Under the pieces are notes generated by a model that was not told where the DNA came from, did not search any database, and saw nothing but the letters and a program-made list of their open reading frames with translations. 20,498 nucleotides of DNA from Glomus cerebriforme (lineage: Eukaryota; Glomeromycota; Glomeromycetes; Glomerales; Glomeraceae). Both the position numbers and the translations under genes were made by a program. The DNA lies in contig QKYT01000316.1 of assembly GCA_003550305.1 (NCBI GenBank), positions 105,815 to 126,312 on the forward strand, given 5' to 3'. Below, in pieces: positions 8,774 through 18,403 of the stretch (its first letter is position 1; every line of letters begins with the position of its first letter).

Positions 8774-10195
8774 ATGGTTGACAATAAACTTTTACCATAA
8801 TTATCACAACATTTACTTGAATTTTAAATGATGATGAATATTATGATATTTTAATCAAAGTTGGTAATGACCCTTACGTAAAAATATTTCATGCTCATAT
8901 GGTTATTTATATTATCGTTCTCCTTATTTGTAAAGAATTTGATCAACTAATAAAAAGAAAATGATGGAACCTTGGTACAAATTAAATTACCAAATAGTTT
9001 CCCAGAAATTTTTCAAATAATCTTAAGGTAATAAAGAATCTAATAATAAATAGTAGCTATTTTAATAAAATATATTTTTAAAATTTGCGAAATATTTTAT
9101 TTTAAATATATTTATGGCAGAAGTCTTTCTTTAAAAAAATAAGATACTTCAGATATACAGTAATTAAAATATTATTTGCAACCAATAAACTTAATCTTCA
9201 GGAACTAATTACCTATATACAATCCTTTATAATTAAAAATAAAGAAAATTGGTTAGAGCAAAATTTTAAATAATATATCAATCAAGTTTTGAAAATGATT
9301 CTCTCAGAACTTCAAAGATATTGTATTGATTTAATATCAAAAAAGCCAGAAAAGATGTTCAAACCACAAAATTTCTCCTTAATTCCAGAAAAATTTTTGA
9401 TTTCAATTATCCAAAATGATAATCTTCAAATGAATGAAATTCAAGTTTGGAAGAATGTACGACTTGCTCAAAATCCAGTACTTTCTAGTAACTATTCAAA
9501 AGAAGATTTCAATACCTTAAAGAATACTTTACAATAACATATTCCATTGATTAGGTTTTACATTTAACTTCTAAAGAATTTTTGGATAAAGTATATACTT
9601 ATAGAAAAATTCTACCAAAGAAGCTGCGAAATGAGTTAATGATAATGTTTTCAAATATTTCAGTTCCTGATAGCAAACAAATGATAAATCAAAACCTCAT
9701 ATAACTAAAGAGATTAATAAAAGAGTCATTGATTCAAAATTATTACATATTAACATGCTGAATTAATCTTACAATGGATTGATAGATTAGAAATTACAGA
9801 CAAAGTATCTTTTCCATATGAATTTAAATTATTAATTCGCGAATCCCGTGATGGATTTACAAACATCAATTTTATGAAATTTGTGATAATTAATCTCACA
9901 CCGTAACAATTGTTAAAGTAAAAGACAGTAGAGAAATTCTTGGAAGATATAATCCAATCAAGTGAAAATCTGACTTTTACAGTATAATTATAGAATTGAA
10001 ATTATATTTTAAGTCATGTAAGGGATGAAAATAAAGCTATAAATAATAATTATTGGTACAATCCATCATTTGGTGATGGTTGACGTTATATATGGAGAAC
10101 ATGCAGTGAAGTAAATATAAAATGTTATGAGAAATCTATTAGATATGAAAATAGCTTTACTGTGAAAGAATATAAAGTATTTCAAATTTTTTCAA
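8774..10195 (+). pseudogene. BTB-BACK-TLDc protein pseudogene
   Basis: A whole former gene is traceable across frames. BTB domain: start MVDNKLLP then a stop at 8798-8800, LSQHLLE, NDDEYYDILIKVGNDPYVK, YYRSPYL, DGTLVQIKLPNSFPEIFQII and IKILFATNKLNLQELITYI. BACK domain: ENWLEQNF, then a clean frame from 9289 to 9537 containing LSELQRYCIDLISKKPEKMF and LIPEKFLISIIQNDNLQMNE, then HIPLIRF and SKEFLDKVYTYRKILPKKLR. TLDc domain: WIDRLEITDKVSFPYEFKLL, IRESRDGFT, TVTIVKVKDSREILGRYNP, SHVRDENKAI, YNPSFGDG, and the terminal SIRYENSFTVKEYKVFQIF. At least five stops and several frameshifts rule out a working protein. Intact relatives are a large family in these fungi: BTB suggests Cullin-3 adaptor or dimer roles and TLDc is linked to oxidative-stress resistance. 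The region about 9060-9160, between two BTB pieces, is too worn to read. Confidence 0.85.
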
Positions 10196-12037
10196 CACTA
10201 TCATACTTACTATTAAAATTTTGCATATTCTGTTGATAAAAATATCCTCATGGAAACAGATAAAACTATTTTCTTAATTTATTTGAAAACACTTTGATGA
10301 AAAACCATTGAATAAAGAAAGAAAACAGAAACAGTTATATTTTTTACAGTTTTTTATATAATGAAATTGAATAATACTATTTAAAACTGGGAACTCATAA
10401 CTGGTATAACACTTAGCAATGTTTAATATGGGTGATCTTCATATAGAAAATAATAATAGAACATATTATAGTTTGGCAATAAATTCATTATCAGTTATGA
10501 AATACTACTTGTTTACTTAAGGTCAAACGTAGGAATATATGAATTTAGTAGAATAATAAATATATTGATTTATTAAAATGATAAAAAGAAAGAAAATATT
10601 ATACTGTTATTTGTCACAAATAATGTTGTTAAACCATTTTTTTCAAAAAAAGTATGAATTACAAATAATACAAAATCAATTAAATCCTTGATTTAGTTCT
10701 ACCCCAAATTTTAGTGATACCCAATTCCAAAATGTAAGGTCTTTAATGAGATCTTTGTGGAATTGTCTCATTTTTATATCCTTTAACTGGGTGAAAGCAC
10801 GTGAATATCATCTTGCTGTGATAAAACAATCCATCCGTTATTTTCCAAGATGATTCATTCACTTTTAGCATACCAATTGCAAAATCAGTTTGAATGATTT
10901 ATTTGTGGTATACTTTAGTGCAAAAAATTATAGGCTGGTCAACATTACCAGATAATGATCTGAAATATAAAATTCATCAGAATTTAGATTTTGTTTATGA
11001 AAACAAATTGAGTTAGTTGTAAACAAAGATTTACTTCTGTTTTTTATTTGCAAAATTTCATTGACATGAAGTTTTTTTTAAAACAATATGCCAGTCTTTG
11101 ATCCCGTTTATAAATAAAAACTTTTTTGCTGGTTTCATTTAATTTATATTTTATACTAGTTCATTTCTCATACAAAAGATGATTTAATTCTAGATCTAGT
11201 TACACAAACTACATTTCAGTAAAATATCTGTTTATATTTTAATAAAACACTTGTTCTTTAGTTTAATAAAAAATAAATATACTGTATATCAATTGCAATT
11301 TTAAATACAATATTTTACGTTATAAAAACACTATTATCACATCTCATTTACTAATTAAATATTTTTTTCAAATTTTTACAAATTTATTAGTATTTAGATC
11401 ATCGTGATTAAAAAGTTGTTTAACATAGAGATGAATTTTACAATTGAACATAATAAACATTTTTAAGATAAAAATCAAGCACATAAAATAGATGTTAGTA
11501 AGACCAAAAAAGGTATATAATTTTTTTATATTATCTGTAATTCTATAGATCTAAACATATAAAATTCCTTTATAATAAATCAAATATTATACTAATTAAC
11601 CTATTGATTTTACAATACAAAAATATAATAATATTTAAAATAAATCTTCAAAATTAATTGATTCTATGATTAGATTATATTAACAAACATCTTACAGTAA
11701 TTAAGATATTACATAATCAAAGATTTGAAAGGGTTTCAAGGGACAGAATCCTTCATTGAAATGCACTACTCTAATTGAATGCAGTAAGTTTTGATATAAT
11801 GATTTATGACTTATCCATTTGAAATGAAATTTTCAACTTCATTAAAAACAAAACTTTGGTGAATATCCAATCAATTCATAATCTTAAATAAATAAATAAA
11901 AAAATAATTAATCATACTGTAATTTTTGTAAAGAAATAAATAACTAAATGACAAATTAAATTTACCTCAAATACCATACATATGGCATTGTCCTCTTTTG
12001 AAACTTTTACATTTTTGTGCTTGCAAATAGAACAAGT
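10196..12037. other. Long spacer without a supported gene
   Basis: AT-rich throughout. On the minus strand at about 10690-11000, short protein-like runs occur in different frames (DFAIGMLKVNESSWKITDGL, HPVKGYKNETIPQ, IKDLTFWNWVSLKFGVELNQ). This may be a heavily decayed gene, but I cannot name it. The last few hundred bases would hold the 3' UTR of the MACPF-like gene. Confidence 0.4.
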
Positions 12038-12042
12038 TTATT
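12037..12042 (-). terminator. AATAAA overlapping the stop codon of the MACPF-like gene
   Basis: The last Lys codon, the TAA stop and the next base read AA-TAA-A on the minus strand, a canonical polyadenylation hexamer. If used, the 3' UTR would be very short. In such AT-rich DNA it may be chance. Confidence 0.25.
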
Positions 12043-13972
12043 TGCACTCACAATCAAAATATTTTATCTCAATTTTCTTTTTCTTTTGATTAAAAAAAAA
12101 AGGTTTATAATTTTTATTTTCCATTAAACATAAACTAACCCATCTTGGAGATTGTGAAGTAAAGCTTTTTGTAAGATCAATGAATGGACTTCTTTCAATT
12201 TCTAACTTATAGTTTAGCCTCCTTTTAAATTTAAAGGGAAGTAATTCATAAATGTTGGAAGTGTTGTTATCTAAAATAATAAATGTGCAGAAAGTGAATT
12301 CTGGTAATTTAACGTAACGATGTGTTTTTGAACAATAAGAAAATGTATTTATAATAAATTCATTATCTAATTTTCGAAAATCATGTCCAATAATTAGAGA
12401 ATTATTGGATTCAATGTTGATCAATATAGGAATTCCAAAAAAAGGAACATTTCTTTCCAACAAATCATTATATCTATTTTTTAATGTTATTATGCCAGAT
12501 TCACCAAATTCATTATCTTTTGGGTTATAGGCATATTTTATTAATTCAACACTAGTATTCTCAAGAAATTCTGTATCATATCCAACAATCAATAATTTGA
12601 TTACTAAGTTATATTTCCATTTTTTGAATATTTTTTGAATACTATTAATTAAAACACATGGTCCAACTGGTCTATCATTTAATTCACTATCAATAACAAT
12701 TTGACAACTAAAACAAATGTCTTTTGAATCCTCAATATCAATGACTGCTGCAAAGACATCACACTCTGCATCTTTATTGTTAATGATTTTTGAAATGCAT
12801 TCAATATCTTTTAGCACCAGTTTTTTACATACACCAGGTTTATATAAATCATAAATACAATCATGAGTACTTATATAAAGGATTCTCTTTCCGATAAATT
12901 TAAATGATTCTTCACGTATATTTTTAGGCAAAATCCTAAAAATGCTTGTAGGATTTTTATATTCTATACAATCCCAGGTTTGATAGTCATTTAAAGATTT
13001 AATCCAATCATTTCTTATAAAGTTTTCACTTTCAGGATGGGTTCCTCCAAGAATTCTAGTGCCACCTGAACTATGTAAAGTTGATTTTTTATTTGTATCA
13101 TTAAAGTTACCTCCTATTTTTATAGTTGAGGGGTCAATATTTGTGCTTATAGAGCCTTCTTTAGATTTTTCTACAGAATTTTCTGATGCTATTTTGTCAT
13201 CTTTAAAATAAACCCTTCCTCCCAAAGTGATTTCCATTGGGATGAATTGACCATATTTCTCAATAATTTCACTAAACTTTTCTCTAGAATTCTTGGCTTT
13301 TATGGCATCATTCACATCATTTATGAATTCTGAAGTTGGTTCTAAATTTTCTTCACTAAACTTTAATGATACCTTACTAACTTCTGTATAACTATATGTT
13401 GAATTGATTTCCTCATTAAAAGTTTCATTTTTGGAAATTCCAACGGATAATCCAAACTTTACAATATTATGCACATTAACACCATCAATATTAATAAATA
13501 AATTTTTTTTATTTATCCAATCTTCTTTTGATTCAAATTTAAAGCTACCACTAGAATATTCAGAAACAATTTTGGTTAGTTTGCAACTTCTCATTATAAA
13601 AGCTCTTTTATCAGCTTTTTTAATTCCATCAAAACTCATAGTACATCCATAATCTAAATTAAATTTATCATTTAAAATATTCCAATTGGGACTGGAATCC
13701 TTCATTAAATATAAATAATAACTTTTTGAACCTTCATTTTTAAATTCTAAAATTTCTTTTAATTGAATTTCTTTTTCAGTTTCACGCACTATTTCAGCAA
13801 ACTCATTGTTTATTTTCTTTAAAAATAATAATGTATCATCTATGATATTATATTTTCTGAGTTCTTTACGAATATCGGATAAATGATTATTTAAATTCAA
13901 TTGACAATAATAACTTCTATTTTGTATTTGCTGGTCACTTATAGTTTTAATGGTTACTGGATTGGAAGACAT
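12038..13972 (-). CDS. MACPF-like protein, intact, single exon (644 aa)
   Basis: One uninterrupted frame starts at the ATG just after a run of T on the plus strand. I recognise it as the MACPF-like family common in Rhizophagus. Residues 1-75 form a polar N-terminal domain (LNNHLSDIRKELRKYNIIDD) of a recurrent type. The MACPF-like core spans about 100-350: a beta-rich part, then KYGQFIPMEITLGGRVYF (239-256), comparable to the Y/F-G-T-H signature and the following LGG strand. A Ser/Lys/Asn-rich stretch (about 262-300) stands where membrane-inserting helices would be. Then come RILGG (306-310) and a W..SL....W..IEY...SIFRIL motif (about 323-348). The rest (about 350-644) is the family's own C-terminal beta-rich region. 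No signal peptide or membrane helix is seen. MACPF proteins form pores, but many members have other roles, so activity is not shown here. The gene shares its upstream region with the divergent fusion gene at 14389. Confidence 0.85.
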   Translation of the reverse strand: MSSNPVTIKTISDQQIQNRSYYCQLNLNNHLSDIRKELRKYNIIDDTLLFLKKINNEFAEIVRETEKEIQLKEILEFKNEGSKSYYLYLMKDSSPNWNILNDKFNLDYGCTMSFDGIKKADKRAFIMRSCKLTKIVSEYSSGSFKFESKEDWINKKNLFINIDGVNVHNIVKFGLSVGISKNETFNEEINSTYSYTEVSKVSLKFSEENLEPTSEFINDVNDAIKAKNSREKFSEIIEKYGQFIPMEITLGGRVYFKDDKIASENSVEKSKEGSISTNIDPSTIKIGGNFNDTNKKSTLHSSGGTRILGGTHPESENFIRNDWIKSLNDYQTWDCIEYKNPTSIFRILPKNIREESFKFIGKRILYISTHDCIYDLYKPGVCKKLVLKDIECISKIINNKDAECDVFAAVIDIEDSKDICFSCQIVIDSELNDRPVGPCVLINSIQKIFKKWKYNLVIKLLIVGYDTEFLENTSVELIKYAYNPKDNEFGESGIITLKNRYNDLLERNVPFFGIPILINIESNNSLIIGHDFRKLDNEFIINTFSYCSKTHRYVKLPEFTFCTFIILDNNTSNIYELLPFKFKRRLNYKLEIERSPFIDLTKSFTSQSPRWVSLCLMENKNYKPFFFNQKKKKIEIKYFDCECK

Positions 13973-14388
13973 TTTTTTTTAAAAAAAAATAAAATAAATA
14001 GCGGTAATTATTTATTTATAAAATAAAAATTAATATAAAGGAGATAATTTGACGATTTCCTTTTGTATAGACTTAACGCTAGTCAGAATTATACTTTTTT
14101 CCTTAAATGGAAATTAAATAAGGGCCATTCCTAGCCGATGATACAAATACTGTACATACTGTAGTTATACTCAATTGGATGTGTATTGTGTATCGATTCA
14201 ATTCCTTAAATAGAAAGCTTAAAAATTAAATAAGGGCTATCCCTAACGATGATACTAGTCACATAAATACATAGTTATACTCAATTGGATGTGTATCGAT
14301 TCAATTTTGTGTAACTTACGAATGTGGATTTAAAAAAAAAAATCAGTTAATAATAAAATTCTAAAATTCGCACTTCAAAATCTTTAAA
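13973..14388. promoter_or_regulatory. Shared divergent promoter region (416 bp) of the MACPF-like gene pair
   Basis: The two start codons face away from each other with only this spacer between them, so both promoters must lie here or overlap it. The left gene has a T8A10-type tract directly at its start and the right one an A-rich tract about 45 bp upstream of its ATG. The middle is filled by a tandem duplication (14101-14307). Co-regulation is inference. Confidence 0.6.
14101..14307. repeat. Tandem duplication of about 103 bp inside the divergent promoter
   Basis: Copy A (14101-14203) and copy B (14204-14307) both start CCTTAAAT(G/A)G, share AATTAAATAAGGGC(C/T)AT, CGATGATAC and TAGTTATACTCAATTGGATG, and end in GTATCGATTCAATT. 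Copy A has an extra TGTATTG or similar, and copy B a different start segment, so lengths stay nearly equal. Any regulatory site in the unit is therefore present twice. Confidence 0.85.
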
Positions 14389-17300
14389 ATGAAATTTTTG
14401 AAGGAATGGATCGATGAAAGAATAAATGATGAGATATATTTTATTGATTATGATGATTTTAGCAACCTAGAAGAGATTGACAAGGGAGCTGGAAAGATTT
14501 TGAAAAAAGTGAATTTGGGAAATCAAATAATTATTGTCACACTAAGAAATTTGGATAGTCCAATCATTAATAAGGTTATAAAAATTACTGAGAGTGAATT
14601 TAAAGGATTTATTAATAAGGTATAATATTTATAATATTTATTGGGAGAGTGGGAGAGATAACAAAAATATTAACTTTAAACTTATACGTTATCATTTTAT
14701 TATATAGTTAAAAACTTTTAGTAAAGTTCATCCAAACATTAATCATTTTCTCGGTCTAACTAAAGGTCTGTGAAATTCTTTGGAGTGTGTTATGAAGGAA
14801 ATCATAAAATTTATTAGGTAATAATAATTATGTGAATTTATTTTTCTTCAATCCTAAAAATAGGTTCCGATGGGAATTATTTTTCGGTATGGGAATATAC
14901 TTTCGAAAGAAATTTAAATGATTATTTACAAACCGAACGTATTAAGTTACAATGGGATGATATAATTCAAATGGCATCGGATATTACTCGCGGATTAATG
15001 TTTTTACATTCTGAAAAAATGACTCATGGGACTTTGGTAAATAGAAAATAAATTCATTACGCCGCCTTGATTCATTGCACCTCAATTAATATCAATTATT
15101 TCTTTTTGTAAAGGACGCAAATAATATATTAATAAAAAATGGTAGATCAATGATTACGGGCTTCCACTTTGATTACTCAAGTGAACAAGATATAAAATAT
15201 GATATTTGTAGCTTGGGTCATCTTTTACATGAATTAGCTCGTATTTGTTCTAAAGATACACCTTCGGAATATGAATTGATTTATCAAAAATGTTTGTACG
15301 AAGATCCAGATCTAAGGCCTGAAGTTAATGAAGTTTATGAAATTTTATCTCAATTAGAATTAAAAATCAACATATTTACAAGTTCATTAACAACACAACA
15401 AATACTTGAAAAATTCAAGTTTAATTACGGATTGATTTTAACTGGGTGTAATATACAACCAAGTAATCAAGCAATTTTTGTTAAAGATGGCGAACTGAAA
15501 ATAAGTTTATACGAAGGACAACCTGTAATATATACGAATATAAATGAGTTACACTTAGGCGCGTGTATTAATTTTCCGATTGCTGAAATTACTTATAAGG
15601 GTGACTTGTCGGAATCTTTTTCAAAATGTATGGATCATGACGAAAAATTAAACGAATCATTCGGTGATTTCTTTGCAAGAAATTTTTCAGTTGGTGGACA
15701 ATTATTTATCAAAGAATATGGCTCGGTTGATCAAACACAAATTGATATCTTAAAATTCTATTTATTCTGTGCATATCATTTAGCTAAAAATTATACAGAG
15801 ATTCACTTCAATAAATTATTTACTTTGGATCTCTTACCAAAAATTACAACATCAAATGGAGAAGAGTTAAACTCTTATGAAAAATTAACCAAATGGATGA
15901 AGGATTTGTATCGAATTAAAATGATTGATATAATCTCTTATGATCTTATTTCGATATCTCAATTAAGACATAGTACATTGTCAGTGAATGACCTTGAAAC
16001 TTTTAATAAAAAACATTCCGGAGTTGCTGAGTATGAAGAAAAATTAAATTTAGGAGATTGGGTTGGAAATTNGCTAAATAGTAATCTAATGAATAGGATC
16101 GTTAATTTTNGTCTTTTTCGAGGATTAATTTATAAAGATAACAGAATGGAAATTAGCAATAAAATTACTATTGATTTTATTAAGCAAATTCCTAAAGTCA
16201 ACTTAAATCAAAAATCTTATTTGAAAAAGATTACGCCTTCAACGAATATAAAAAATATTTTAATCTCNAATAATATTTTTTCGATTGAAGATTTAAACAA
16301 ATTTCCATTTATTAANAATAATGTTAAAAGTTATGAAGGTTATGATCATGTTTTATTAAAATTTGAACAATATGAAATTGTTTTAAATAAGGATCATATA
16401 AAACCAACAAAAGAATTTGAACAAGTAATAGAAGAGGCAATTAATAGTATAAAGCCATTAAAAGCTTTACAAGATATATTTGATGAATATGGTCATTTAT
16501 TTCCACAAAGAATTATCTTAGGAAGGTCCATTAAAGATATTGTAAAAAGTATATTTCCTAATACTTTTGATACGATTAATTTAAAATCACCGATATTTGA
16601 ATCATTGAAATCATATTTAGAAGATTTAAATATTTCATTTTTTTTAACACAAGAAGGAGAAGTTGTTGAAAATAATGATTTATCTAATTGGATTGAAGAT
16701 ACGAAAAATCATTTAGAAATTATTGAATTTAGTAATATAATTCCGCTCTATAAAATTCTTGGTGTTGAACAACAAAAAAAAATAGATGAGATACTAAAAA
16801 ATAGTTTTAGAATTATAATGACGGGTATTACTGAGTTGAAAGATTTAGATAATAATCAAGTTGAATATATCAAATGTGTATATTTTGATCCAAAATTTTC
16901 ATTGATTGGTGAAGAATATGAAGTATATGGATTAATAATATCAGAAAATAATACAAAATTAAAAGATATTTATGTTAATTTTGAATTATATGGCTTTAAT
17001 GGATTTTACGCAATGATAAAAAAATCGAAAAAAACAAGTGTTGACATAACGAAATGTTATATTTTATGGATGGTTGTTGGAATTCCTTCAAAATTTTCAA
17101 TTTTTAGTCCTAATAATCGAGAAGTTCAAGCTCATCGTATTAGAGAATTTATTAAATTACAACCTAACGAGTTAATAATCTATAATATTCAAACACTTTT
17201 TCCATTATCTCAAGAATGTACTATCTTCGTTCATGCATGTCATACTTCAGGAGATTATGAACCCATTAATATTGTCAAGCAAATTGAATGGAAAGATGAG

Positions 17301-18403
17301 ATTGTTAATGTTCAAATAACTTATAAAGAATTGAATGCAATGTTTTCAGCAATTTCTGATAGTGATTCTGATGTTCAATATGACAGTGATAGTTATTATT
17401 TAATAGATGCTGAAATAGATTTACGTATTTGTATTCTATCTACGAATTATAAAAATTTGAANATTGATGCTAAGTCAATAGAAAAAGTTGATAAAGTTTA
17501 TTCAGGTAATTTTTTTTAACGACTAGTTTGTTAAATTTAAGAAATATTTACTAATTCCATTGTGAAAAATATTAAAACGTTTTATTTCAATGATCAGCAC
17601 AAGATTATTTGGATAATTCATATCCAAAAGCGAGAAGAAAAGAAGAAATAATACTTGATATCAGATATCAAAACCTTGTGGGCAATTTTGATCTAAAGGA
17701 TTTTGAAAGTTTGGAGTCATTGGATTGCTCTTACAACCAACTAGCTAGTACCAACTTTCTTTCCTCACTTCCTTTCCCTGAGAAACTCACTTATTTGAAT
17801 ATTTCAAATAATAACTTTTCTGAGGAGGATCTTAGATTTTTGAGTAAATTTGTAGGACTTGAGGAACTTCGTTTAGGAACCTCTAATGAAAGAAGAGTAA
17901 AGCAAGGAAAATATAATCGTTTTTATGGTTCCTTGAAACCATTAAGGAATATGTATAAATTAAAAACTCTTGAAATAAATAGTACTAACATTGATAGTGG
18001 TTATGAATACCTATCATCAAGTGTAAAAACTATTATCTCTTACTCACAAATGAGACCAGAAGAAGCAAAAGTAGAATTACTTGAAGATGCATTGAGCCCT
18101 TATAGAATGGATGGCAGCTGGAAAATAGATATTGGATCAGCTAAAAGTAATTTTTGGAAAACTCACGGATTAGAAAAAATTGATGAATTGGAAAGAGTGA
18201 TCGCTAATTTGAGCTCTGAGAATAATAAGTTGAGCTCTGAAGTTATCAAATTGAGCTCTGAGAATAATAAATTGAGCTCTGATAATAATAAACTGAGCTC
18301 TGATAATAATAAACTGAGCTCTGATAATAATAAACTGAGCTCTGAAAATACCAATTTAATCTCCAGAATTAATAGCATTAATAATAAACTTACAGATATT
18401 TAG
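14389..18403 (+). CDS. Pseudokinase - MACPF-like - LRR - coiled-coil fusion protein (5 exons, 1219 aa)
   Basis: I join 14389-14619, 14708-14765, 14864-15036, 15114-17505 and 17598-18403 (introns of 88, 98, 77 and 92 bp, phases 0, 1, 0, 1). Residues 20-236 are a degraded kinase: DKGAGKILKK for the glycine loop, R53 for the VALK lysine, HGT (151-153) for HRD, and TGFH (169-172) for ADFG. The activation segment and APE are missing, but helix-F DICSLG and the late RP (222) remain. Residues about 237-950 are a family region with a MACPF-like core (DEYGHLFPQRIILG near 612, W..DTKNHLEIIEF..IIPLYKIL near 675-695) and a C-terminal part containing CYILWMVVGIPSKFSIF. Residues 952-1090 are leucine-rich repeats (LESLDCSYNQL, LTYLNISNNNF, LKTLEINSTNI). 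Residues 1143-1219 form a coiled coil of LSSENNK heptads. Start: first ATG after an in-frame stop at 14362. Ns at 16072, 16110, 16268, 16316 and 17462 leave small doubts. TNG at 16071-16073 could in principle be a stop. Confidence 0.8.
14620..14707 (+). other. Intron 1 of the fusion gene
   Basis: The donor is AAG|GTATAA and the acceptor is TATATAG|TTAAAA. The joined protein reads FINK-LKTFSKVHPNINHFLGLTK, where HPNI..FLG.T is the usual N-lobe motif of this kinase family. An acceptor 12 bases later (TTTTAG) would put a stop in frame. Confidence 0.75.
14766..14863 (+). other. Intron 2 of the fusion gene
   Basis: The donor is AAAG|GTCTGT, a less common form, and the acceptor is AAAATAG|GTTCC. 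The phase-1 codon G|GT gives TKGSDGNYFSVWEYTFERNL, which continues the kinase hinge region. Confidence 0.75.
15037..15113 (+). other. Intron 3 of the fusion gene
   Basis: The donor is TTTG|GTAAAT and the acceptor is TTTTGTAAAG|GACG, phase 0. It joins THGTL to DANNILIKNGRSMITGF, the position of the catalytic loop and the start of the activation loop in kinases. Confidence 0.8.
17506..17597 (+). other. Intron 4 of the fusion gene, joining the MACPF-like and LRR parts
   Basis: The donor is TTCAG|GTAATT and the acceptor is AATGATCAG|CACAAG. The phase-1 codon G|CA gives KVYS-AQDYLDNSYPKARRKEE. AQ(D/E)(W/Y)LDN.YP is the customary opening of LRR proteins in this lineage, and it only appears if the intron is removed in this phase. 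Without splicing, exon 4 would stop after SGNFF and the LRR part would have no ATG. Confidence 0.75.
18209..18355 (+). repeat. 21-bp coding minisatellite, 7 units (LSSENNK heptads)
   Basis: Seven exact-length units TTGAGCTCTGAGAATAATAA(G/A), with variants in units 2 and 4-7, encode residues 1156-1204 of the fusion protein. Each gives L-S-S-(E/D)-N-N-K or a near variant, one heptad per unit, with Leu at one core position. Every unit contains GAGCTC. Units 4-6 are nearly identical, so copy number could change easily by slippage or unequal exchange. Confidence 0.9.

Noticed and set aside
13404..13652. Plus-strand open frame of 82 codons
   Set aside because: Lies wholly inside the MACPF-like gene on the other strand. 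A shadow frame.
15150..17519. A gene starting at the ATG at 15150
   Set aside because: That Met is inside a kinase-like domain whose N-lobe is encoded by exons at 14389, 14708 and 14864. The open frame extends upstream to the acceptor at 15113.
18163..18378. Minus-strand open frame with LLLSELS repeats
   Set aside because: Antisense translation of the 21-bp heptad minisatellite of the fusion gene.
17609..18403. A separate LRR gene starting at 17609
   Set aside because: The codon there is TTG, not ATG. A good acceptor at 17597 with matching phase joins it to the upstream exon and restores AQDYLDN.YP.
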